Positions 1-4,137 of a DNA stretch of 5,815 nucleotides are shown one piece after another. The notes beneath the pieces are model-generated. The model saw only the letters and a program-made list of their open reading frames with translations, was not told the origin of the DNA and made no database searches. The position numbers and the translations under genes are program-made. Within the stretch, counting starts at the first letter, position 1. Every line of letters begins with the position of its first letter. The DNA comes from JAIXWP01 sp046309775 (lineage in GTDB: Bacteria > Bacteroidota > Bacteroidia > Flavobacteriales_D > Sanyastnellaceae). Where the stretch lies: assembly GCA_046309775.1 (NCBI GenBank), contig JBKCOM010000006.1, positions 1 to 5,815 on the forward strand. Direction: 5' to 3'.

Positions 1-129
1 AATGAGTCTTCCAACCACCGATCCATCGAAGAAGAAAAACTCATTCTTAAGTTAATTAAAACTTCATGCTACGACAAAAGAAAGCGACTCAACTTCCAAC
101 AAATGATGGAAATTACAATCTTAAGTTGA
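1..129 (+). CDS. Possible 3' end of a plus-strand gene (partial)
   Basis: Frame 1 is open from the window edge to a TGA at 127-129 and gives 42 residues, including the charged, helix-like stretch SIEEEKLILKLIKTSCYDKR. I do not recognise it. An open stretch this short can occur by chance in AT-rich DNA, so support is weak. If real, the gene would converge on the antitoxin gene, with repeat A between the two stops. The competing reading is the start of a minus-strand gene leaving the window: an ATG near base 35-45 opens a frame reading MSFSSSMDRWLEDS. The window edge does not let me choose. Confidence 0.28.
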   Translation, partial: NESSNHRSIEEEKLILKLIKTSCYDKRKRLNFQQMMEITILS

Positions 130-137
130 CGCGTATG

Positions 138-336
138 CCCTTTGGGGAAACTCTGCGTTCTTTGCGCTGCGCTCCTTTGGAGCCTCTGCGTTAAGAAAAG
201 CAAGCGATAAAGGTCTATGACTAAAAATAGAAAAGCAAGCTTATAACAAGATTCCCTCGACCCAATACGTAGACTTATTTTACCGCAGAGGCGCAGAGGC
301 CGCAAAGTTTCCCCAAAGGGGCGCGGCGCAAAGAGG
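138..336. repeat. Repeat A: long inverted-repeat element, full copy
   Basis: The left arm (138-190) and right arm (284-320) are inverted copies. The outer 14 bases, CCCTTTGGGGAAAC at 138-151 and GTTTCCCCAAAGGG at 307-320, pair perfectly. The inner ends CCTCTGCG (183-190) and CGCAGAGG (284-291) also pair, and bases 321-336 continue with degenerate GCGCAAAGAGG-type sequence. The arms enclose a core of about 92 bases without a convincing gene. The first 67 core bases (191-257) differ from repeat B at only two positions. The left arm carries an extra 16-base block at 168-183 that B lacks. The reading frames crossing this element look like repeat translation rather than protein. Sequences of this CGCAGAGG type are, from memory, common between genes in Bacteroidota and some other bacteria. 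Confidence 0.9.
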
Positions 337-357
337 TTGGTCCTCAAATTGAAAACA

Positions 358-413
358 TCCCCTATTTCCCTATTTCCTACTCCCTACTCCTACTCCTACT
401 CCCTACTCCCTCG
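358..413. repeat. Pyrimidine-rich CTACTCC tract at the antitoxin 3' end
   Basis: Irregular tandem units of CCTACT, CCCTACT and CCCTATTT run up to one base before the antitoxin stop codon (TAG, read at 417-415). On the coding (minus) strand this is GGGAGTAGGAGTAGG-type sequence, a run of G2-G4 blocks separated mostly by AGTA, lying in the expected 3' untranslated region. Related tracts occur at 1999-2083 and 2332-2382. Such spacing could allow two-layer G-quadruplexes, which is inference. Confidence 0.8.
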
Positions 414-414
414 C

Positions 415-1539
415 CTATATCTTATACCCTTCATCTATAAAATCCAAAACGTTTTCATTATACAACTTTTGTTGGGAGTAAGAAATTGCTTTTTCATGAG
501 CAAGCTTTCCGATGATAATAGAAGGATGCACATTCAATACCTGCATGCACTCTTCCACTCTAGAAGAAGAGAGATAGTTGAGGTAAGGACTCAAAAACTC
601 ATTTATTTCAGCATGCTTCAACTTTTCAGCAGCAAGTGCATTTGCTTCTATCTCCAACTGATCAAGCTCTCCATCACGAAGATTGTCTAAAATAAACGTA
701 TTGTCCTTATTGAGGTGAAGAAGAATATGGGCTATCTCATGTGCCACGGTAAACCAGAAATTATCAATACGCTTGTAACGCGCTGTATACACTATTACTG
801 GATTTTTTCCAGAATAAAAGGCTGCACCATCAAGATAAGTTTTTTGTAAATGAGGCAATACAAAAAAGATCACTCCAACCTGAGATAGATCTTCTATAAA
901 CTGATTCACTCCATTGTCTTTTGTCGTGTAACTATTTAGATTATTATAGAGTCTTTCCAACTTAACCTTCTTATATGGAGGAGCCTTTCTTGAGGCGGCT
1001 TCTAATTGAGCCTTTCTAAACCAAGTAATGGCATAAGATGCATTGAACTGATTATATGCCGTTGATTTACGAGTGAAACCAGGTAAATAATCTTTATCAA
1101 GTATGCTAAAATCCAATCGTTCCCAGCCCCAATAATTTAGTACTTGCTTTTTCAGACTCCCCGTGGAACTGGACTTTCTAATCCAACCCTTAGCAATCAT
1201 ATCTCTAATTGGCATACGCTCATAAATAAGTCCCTTAATGTCCGCCTCAATTTCCCCTTTGGACTTTTTCTGTGACAGCCACAATCTATAGCTTGTATCA
1301 ATATTCATCCAATACTGAGCGGATGTATTGAAAACTTCTCCCAATACCCGCGCCATATCCAAGGTAAGTTGCTGCTTATCTTGTAGAACCTTGTTTAAGT
1401 GCTTCACCGTGAAACCTGTCACTTCTGCAAGATCACTTTGTGTCCAATCCCGCAACTCCATTTGTTCACGAATAAAATAGCCTGGACCAAATTTCTTTGC
1501 AGCTTTTAAATCTGTTGTCGTTGTCATGTTCTTTATCAT
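415..1539 (-). CDS. higA: HigA-type antitoxin fused to an ImmA/IrrE metallopeptidase domain
   Basis: A 374-residue protein with two parts. Residues about 20-80 form an XRE/HigA helix-turn-helix; the stretch RDWTQSDLAEVTG (30-42) has the usual 'W-T-Q-x-x-L-A' start, followed by a second helix TVKHLNKVLQDK. The remainder ends in an ImmA/IrrE-type zinc peptidase: AHEIAH gives HExxH at H267, E268 and H271, and LEIEANALAAEKL (295-307) supplies the conserved E-x-E-A-N region expected to complete the metal site. Nothing essential looks missing. The start ATG lies four bases after the toxin stop; a second ATG at M5 is possible. Close coupling behind a HigB-like toxin argues that it neutralises the toxin and, through the helix-turn-helix, represses the operon at 1879-1926. 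The peptidase may control stability of the antitoxin or of another regulator, by analogy with ImmA cleaving ImmR and IrrE cleaving DdrO; this role is inferred. Length is about four times that of a minimal HigA. Confidence 0.88.
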   Translation of the reverse strand: MIKNMTTTTDLKAAKKFGPGYFIREQMELRDWTQSDLAEVTGFTVKHLNKVLQDKQQLTLDMARVLGEVFNTSAQYWMNIDTSYRLWLSQKKSKGEIEADIKGLIYERMPIRDMIAKGWIRKSSSTGSLKKQVLNYWGWERLDFSILDKDYLPGFTRKSTAYNQFNASYAITWFRKAQLEAASRKAPPYKKVKLERLYNNLNSYTTKDNGVNQFIEDLSQVGVIFFVLPHLQKTYLDGAAFYSGKNPVIVYTARYKRIDNFWFTVAHEIAHILLHLNKDNTFILDNLRDGELDQLEIEANALAAEKLKHAEINEFLSPYLNYLSSSRVEECMQVLNVHPSIIIGKLAHEKAISYSQQKLYNENVLDFIDEGYKI

Positions 1540-1543
1540 TTAG

Positions 1544-1855
1544 TCAATCACCATAGTGATTTGAAATATCTAGTAGAATAAAAACACCCACGGATAACTT
1601 GTTATCACTCCACTTTATCTCCATTTCAAGTCTATACTTATCATTTAACCTCATAGAATACTCTTCCCCTCGTCCTTTTAGTTTTTTAAACCTCAACCCT
1701 TTGTCACTTAATAAATCTTGGATTGTATTAGCCGCCTCTATCTTCTGTATCGTCGCAAAGAACTTGTCTACCACATTAAAAGGCAGCCTCAGCTTAGCTG
1801 ACTTTCCCGTCTCGTAGAGCTTGATTAGTTCTTTGTTTTTAAAGCGGACTTCCAA
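1544..1855 (-). CDS. higB: HigB-like toxin, RelE/ParE superfamily
   Basis: A 103-residue protein with the layout of HigB/RelE-superfamily toxins: an N-terminal strand (EVRFKNKELIKLYE), a helical pair containing IQKIEAANTIQDL (37-49), then LRFKKLKG, SMRLNDKYRLEMEI (67-80) and the C-terminal ISNHYGD (97-103). The R-L-N-D-K-Y-R segment and the near-terminal H100-Y101 match the usual basic and catalytic region. Members of this family are ribosome-dependent mRNA endonucleases, so the product probably cuts mRNA in the cytoplasm when not bound by its antitoxin. The frame has no ATG before the core: the codons upstream run to a TAA at 1894-1892 with no better start, so TTG at 1855-1853 is chosen, and it gives the family's usual N-terminus. 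Four bases separate its stop from the antitoxin start, so the pair is one operon with the toxin first, as in higBA. Confidence 0.87.
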   Translation of the reverse strand: MEVRFKNKELIKLYETGKSAKLRLPFNVVDKFFATIQKIEAANTIQDLLSDKGLRFKKLKGRGEEYSMRLNDKYRLEMEIKWSDNKLSVGVFILLDISNHYGD

Positions 1856-1872
1856 AACGTATAAATTGACAA

Positions 1873-1880
1873 CAAATATA
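1873..1880 (-). promoter_or_regulatory. -7 promoter box of the toxin-antitoxin operon
   Basis: On the minus strand these bases read TATATTTG, an exact match to the Bacteroidota -7 consensus TAnnTTTG. Transcription would start about seven bases on, near 1866, leaving a leader of only about ten bases before the TTG start. I see no clear TTTG at the expected -33 position, which may mean a weak promoter. Confidence 0.6.
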
Positions 1881-1926
1881 CACCTATTAGGTTAAAATAC
1901 ATTTTAATTTTTACCTAATGGGTGAA
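1879..1926. promoter_or_regulatory. Long palindromic operator upstream of the toxin gene
   Basis: The arms at 1879-1898 and 1907-1926 are inverted copies with 17 of 20 bases pairing around an 8-base spacer. The inner half is ATTAGGT(T/A)AAAAT against its complement. The left end overlaps the last two bases of the -7 box at 1873-1880, so a bound repressor would block RNA polymerase. The obvious candidate is the helix-turn-helix of the antitoxin encoded 340 bases downstream, alone or with the toxin, giving the autorepression typical of type II systems. The palindrome is seen directly; the binding protein is inferred. Confidence 0.75.
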
Positions 1927-1928
1927 TA

Positions 1929-1997
1929 CTTACATTACACTTGTAAGCGGCAGATTATTATCTGATTGAAAAACAAATGAATGGTATCAAAACCATT
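1929..1997. repeat. Series of three short perfect inverted repeats
   Basis: CTTACA (1929-1934) pairs with TGTAAG (1942-1947) over a 7-base loop. CAGAT (1951-1955) pairs with ATCTG (1960-1964) over 4 bases. AATGGT (1980-1985) pairs with ACCATT (1992-1997) over 6 bases. They follow the operator palindrome with gaps of 2, 3 and 15 bases. They could be extra protein-binding sites or a structured RNA; short repeats of this size also arise by chance, so function is open. Confidence 0.45.
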
Positions 1998-1998
1998 A

Positions 1999-2083
1999 TC
2001 CTATCTCCTATTTCCCTACTCCTACTCCCTACTCCTATCCTCTATTTTCCTATTCCCTGTTCCCTCGCCCATCGCCCCTCTCA
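1999..2083. repeat. Pyrimidine-rich CTCCTA/CCCTA tract
   Basis: Irregular units of CTCCTA, CCCTACT and TTCCCT, ending in TTCCCTCGCCCATCGCCCCT. It belongs to the same class as the tracts at 358-413 and 2332-2382, but unlike them it does not touch a gene end; it lies between the toxin promoter region and repeat B. One strand is strongly G-rich (GGGAGTAGGAGTAGG). Confidence 0.75.
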
Positions 2084-2140
2084 TTCGCCAACTAAATGAA
2101 CTTACTCGATCAAATTACCGCAGTCTCATCTAAAGACCAC

Positions 2141-2308
2141 CCCCTCTGCGCAACTCTGCGTTCTTTGCGCCTCTGCGTTAAGAAAAGCAAGCGATAAAGG
2201 TCTGTGACTAAAAATAGAAAGGCAAGCTTATAACAAGATTCCCTAGACCTAACTCGTTGACTTTTTTTTACCGCAAAGGCGCAGAGGACGCAAAGTTTCG
2301 CAGAGGGG
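2141..2308. repeat. Repeat B: long inverted-repeat element, full copy
   Basis: The left arm (2141-2177) and right arm (2271-2308) are near-complementary over 37 bases with about six mismatches, mostly purine-for-purine exchanges within repeated CGCARAG units. The enclosed core (2178-2270) matches the repeat A core: two substitutions in the first 67 bases, then about seven substitutions and one single-base length difference in the last 25. B lacks the extra 16-base block found in the left arm of A. No reading frame in the core looks real, so this is either a non-autonomous mobile element or a structured intergenic repeat. Confidence 0.9.
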
Positions 2309-2331
2309 TTTGCTTTAAAATGATAGCATAG

Positions 2332-2382
2332 CCCCTATTTTCCTCTTCCCTATCTCCTACTCCTACTCATACTCCTACTCAT
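2332..2382. repeat. Pyrimidine-rich tract at the 3' end of the small membrane gene
   Basis: CCCTATTTTCC followed by CTCCTACTCCTACTCATACT-type units, ending five bases before the stop codon (TGA read at 2390-2388). As at 358-413, the coding strand is G-rich with AGTAGG spacing. Repeat B lies immediately beyond it, the same order (gene end, tract, inverted-repeat element) as seen for the antitoxin gene and repeat A. Confidence 0.75.
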
Positions 2383-2387
2383 TTCGT

Positions 2388-2651
2388 TCAAGCCTTCGGA
2401 CCGAACTCAGAATTACTAAATAAAAACAATAAAAAGAAAAAGGCGTTCAGCAAGACTAATACAAAGTTGTTCAACTTCATTTTCTTTAATAAAAGTAAGA
2501 TTATGGAAATTAAAACTACACCGACGATTACCCAATTAAGTAATGCGAATGTTAAAGGTGTAATAGCGATATTAAGGTTCAAAACATCCAGACCCAAATC
2601 CGCAACCACGAATAGTATCCAGCATATAGTGATAACAAATTTTAGTGGCAT
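2388..2651 (-). CDS. Small three-helix membrane protein, unknown function
   Basis: An 87-residue, very hydrophobic protein that I do not recognise. Three membrane segments are visible: about residues 4-21 (FVITICWILFVVADLG), 31-55 (ending LISIILLLL) and 61-79 (NFVLVLLNAFFFLLFLF). A basic loop, KKMK, separates the second and third, so by the positive-inside rule that loop should face the cytoplasm. I start at the ATG at 2651-2649; one codon upstream a TTG would add a single residue, and ATG is preferred. The gene lies between repeat C and a pyrimidine tract followed by repeat B, with no obvious partner. Hydrophobic frames can arise by chance in AT-rich DNA, but three well-spaced segments with a polar tail (SNSEFGPKA) make a real gene more likely than not. 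Confidence 0.55.
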   Translation of the reverse strand: MPLKFVITICWILFVVADLGLDVLNLNIAITPLTFALLNWVIVGVVLISIILLLLKKMKLNNFVLVLLNAFFFLLFLFSNSEFGPKA

Positions 2652-2679
2652 CAAAAATTAAAATTACTTTTCCAATTAC

Positions 2680-2746
2680 GTTTCCTTCGACCTAACTCGC
2701 CGACTTCTTTTACTGCAGAGGCTCCAAAGGAGCGCAGCGCAGAGGT
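2680..2746. repeat. Repeat C: solitary right arm of the inverted-repeat family
   Basis: Bases 2681-2720 match the end of the A and B cores and the start of their right arms (CGACCTAACTCG, then GACTT, TTTTA and GCAGAGG). The left arm and most of the core are absent. It contains GCTCCAAAGGAGCGCA at 2721-2736, the exact reverse complement of the 16-base block in the left arm of repeat A, at the equivalent junction. The block contains a small hairpin, GCTCC-AAA-GGAGC. Confidence 0.8.
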
Positions 2747-2786
2747 GTTTGTTCTGCTATAGAAAGCCTCGGCCAGTTCCACACTC

Positions 2787-2815
2787 CCAATCTTTCAATC
2801 TCACAATCTTACAAT
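2787..2815. repeat. Tandem 8-base repeat overlapping a stop codon
   Basis: About three and a half copies of an 8-base unit: CCAATCTT, TCAATCTC, ACAATCTT, ACAAT. It begins 14 bases beyond the TPR-like gene and overlaps its last four codons and stop (TGA at 2803-2801), so the residues IVRL are encoded by repeat DNA. Confidence 0.75.
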
Positions 2816-3301
2816 GCTGTCTCCTAATACACGCAAGTTCTGATCCTCGTCGTACATCGACTCCAATTTTTCTTTAAGAGGTAGAATAACTTGTTTCTCC
2901 TTAGCAATTCGATTGAGTTCGATATTGTTTTGAATAGAAGTCCATTCTGGTAGGCTCTTCAGCTTTTCGAGATGGTTCACATTATTCAAAGCTTCGGAGT
3001 CGCTAAAGGTATTTATATCAAGAATTTTATTTAGAAAAAATAAAGAACTATCGAGGACATTCGAAGCGAGGTAACATTCCAACGCCGACAAACCGATATA
3101 TTCCGCATAATTGTTTGTTGGCCTCTGACGATACATAGAAGCGTATTTTACCGCAGCCTCCGCAAACATTCCATTGCTATAAAGCGCATCCGCCTCGCGC
3201 ATCAGTCGGAAATAATTATTCTCCCCCACCTGCCCCCTCCCCTCTAACAACACAAGCAGAATGAAGAAGGTCATGATTATTTTCAAAAAAATCGTCTGCA
3301 T
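2801..3301 (-). CDS. Secreted TPR-like protein, probably a truncated DUF6624-type protein
   Basis: 166 residues. The first 24 form a signal peptide: a lysine at 7, a hydrophobic run IIMTFFILLVLL, then EGRGQ before a likely cleavage. Residues about 28-105 are TPR-like helices (ADALYSNGMFAEAAVKYASM; then YIGLSALECYLASNVLDSSL), followed by LEKLKSLPEWTSI, a pattern I associate with Bacteroidota proteins that continue into a DUF6624 domain. The stretch LKEKLESMYDEDQNLR (142-157) looks like the opening of that domain with its D-Q-x-x-R motif. The protein then stops nine residues later, while the domain normally runs on for roughly 100 residues. The last residues come from the tandem repeat at 2787-2815, and the bases beyond hold only repeats, so the rest seems deleted rather than frameshifted. 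It would act outside the cytoplasm if still made. The start ATG at 3301 is kept; M10 is an alternative. Confidence 0.68.
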   Translation of the reverse strand: MQTIFLKIIMTFFILLVLLEGRGQVGENNYFRLMREADALYSNGMFAEAAVKYASMYRQRPTNNYAEYIGLSALECYLASNVLDSSLFFLNKILDINTFSDSEALNNVNHLEKLKSLPEWTSIQNNIELNRIAKEKQVILPLKEKLESMYDEDQNLRVLGDSIVRL

Positions 3302-3318
3302 TCACATTTAGAATTTGG

Positions 3319-3341
3319 AACCAATATAATTGAAATTGGTT
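3319..3341. promoter_or_regulatory. Inverted repeat upstream of the TPR-like gene
   Basis: AACCAAT (3319-3325) and ATTGGTT (3335-3341) pair perfectly across nine bases, ending 18 bases before the gene's ATG. On the coding strand it overlaps TATATTGG, one base from the Bacteroidota -7 consensus. It could be an operator or a leader hairpin; either role is a guess. Confidence 0.35.
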
Positions 3342-3414
3342 TTGGAAGATGAAGACTTCGAGCCTATCCCTTATCCAATTTCCTGCTCATCTCGCCTTGC
3401 CATACATGCAAATA

Positions 3415-3429
3415 CCTTCACGGGGAAGG
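3415..3429 (-). terminator. Weak hairpin after the membrane-coil gene
   Basis: CCTTC and GAAGG form a five-base stem around a five-base loop, 36 bases beyond the stop of the gene at 4010-3465. No run of U follows on the minus strand (TATTTGC), so it is at best a weak terminator. Confidence 0.22.
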
Positions 3430-3464
3430 AAAGACCTCATTTAATTTCCGATCAAACGAAACTC

Positions 3465-4010
3465 CTAATTATTCTTACTTAGCCTTTTATACAAAGATGA
3501 ATTGAGCTCCACAATTTTCAAGTCTTTTCTAAAAATTACACTCATTTTATCCGCTAAATCAACCAATTCACTCAAAGCATCCTCCATCCTTGATATTTTT
3601 TCTTTTCCGTGAATAGCGCTTACGTGAATACTATCCAACGTTTCAATACTTTGTACTTTAGAACTAAATTCTTCCAGTAAATCCAAAATCTCCTCTGGCA
3701 GCGCCAGCGAATTTGATATAAAAAATACTTCAAACTGGTCACAAGCATCATCTAGCTTATCTGCAAGATCATCCAAATCATTCAATCTGTGATCATCATT
3801 TTTATTCATTGCACTCTTCGCATAAAATAAATTATCTTCCACCATGACAATTAACTTAGCCATCTCACCAATCGCACGCGAATAAACATCCATCTTTAAA
3901 GCGTACAATTGATTTTCATTATCCTTCCTATTGTCTCTTTTATAGGTTCGAAATGAATAAATAAAAGCCAAACACGAAATGAGTAAGCTAACAAAATCAA
4001 TGAATCCCAT
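3465..4010 (-). CDS. Single-pass membrane protein with helical cytoplasmic domain
   Basis: 181 residues. I do not recognise a named family. Residues 3-20 (FIDFVSLLISCLAFIYSF) are one membrane segment with no cleavage site; the basic stretch RTYKRDNRK just after it predicts that the rest lies in the cytoplasm. That part is almost entirely helical and charged: YALKMDVYSRAIGEMAKLIVMVEDNLFYAK (36-65), an acidic segment around NDLDDLADKLDDACDQFEVFF (77-97), LPEEILDLLEEFSSKVQ (104-120) and MEDALSELVDLADKM (142-156), so bundles or coiled coils are likely. No catalytic motif is visible. It follows the ATPase gene on the same strand after 127 bases, without overlap or a clear terminator between them, so they may be co-transcribed. 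A membrane-anchored partner or effector of the ATPase is a reasonable inference, but an unrelated orphan gene cannot be excluded. Confidence 0.72.
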   Translation of the reverse strand: MGFIDFVSLLISCLAFIYSFRTYKRDNRKDNENQLYALKMDVYSRAIGEMAKLIVMVEDNLFYAKSAMNKNDDHRLNDLDDLADKLDDACDQFEVFFISNSLALPEEILDLLEEFSSKVQSIETLDSIHVSAIHGKEKISRMEDALSELVDLADKMSVIFRKDLKIVELNSSLYKRLSKNN

Positions 4011-4137
4011 ATTTCACTATGATTTAAATACGTAATCTACCATAAAATTTAACAAGGAATCCAAACTCAAAAAAACCCAATAACCCTTCAACAGAACTAT
4101 CATTTAGCATTCAATTATCAATATGCAAACAAATCAC

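Larger units (their letters stand above)
1856..2387. other. 532-base gene-free stretch between the toxin operon and the small membrane gene
   Basis: From low to high coordinates this holds the toxin leader and -7 box, the 48-base palindrome, three short inverted repeats (1929-1947, 1951-1964, 1980-1997), a pyrimidine tract (1999-2083), an unremarkable spacer, repeat B (2141-2308) and another pyrimidine tract (2332-2382). I see no convincing coding sequence on either strand and no tRNA-like structure. Confidence 0.7.

Noticed and set aside
69..347. A 92-codon minus-strand open frame across repeat A
   Set aside because: Nearly all of it translates the CGCAGAGG-type inverted repeat and its core (RPFGETLRPLRLCGK and similar); such frames recur wherever the repeat occurs and show no protein-family features.
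337..690. A 117-codon plus-strand open frame
   Set aside because: It lies antisense to the end of the antitoxin gene and begins in the pyrimidine tract; its serine- and tyrosine-rich start is repeat translation.
1599..1817. A 72-codon plus-strand open frame
   Set aside because: It is fully antisense to the well-supported toxin gene and resembles no known protein.
2141..2308. CRISPR-like array suggested by recurring CGCAGAGG units
   Set aside because: The units are 7-9 bases, arranged as inverted arms with no regular spacers, and no cas gene is visible.
2467..2661. A 64-codon plus-strand open frame opposite the small membrane gene
   Set aside because: It has no recognisable domain, and the minus-strand frame gives three coherent membrane segments, which is the better reading; neither is proven.
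4069..4075. Terminator after the ATPase gene (run of T on the minus strand)
   Set aside because: The preceding bases, GGGTTATTGGG, are a direct rather than an inverted repeat, so no stem forms.
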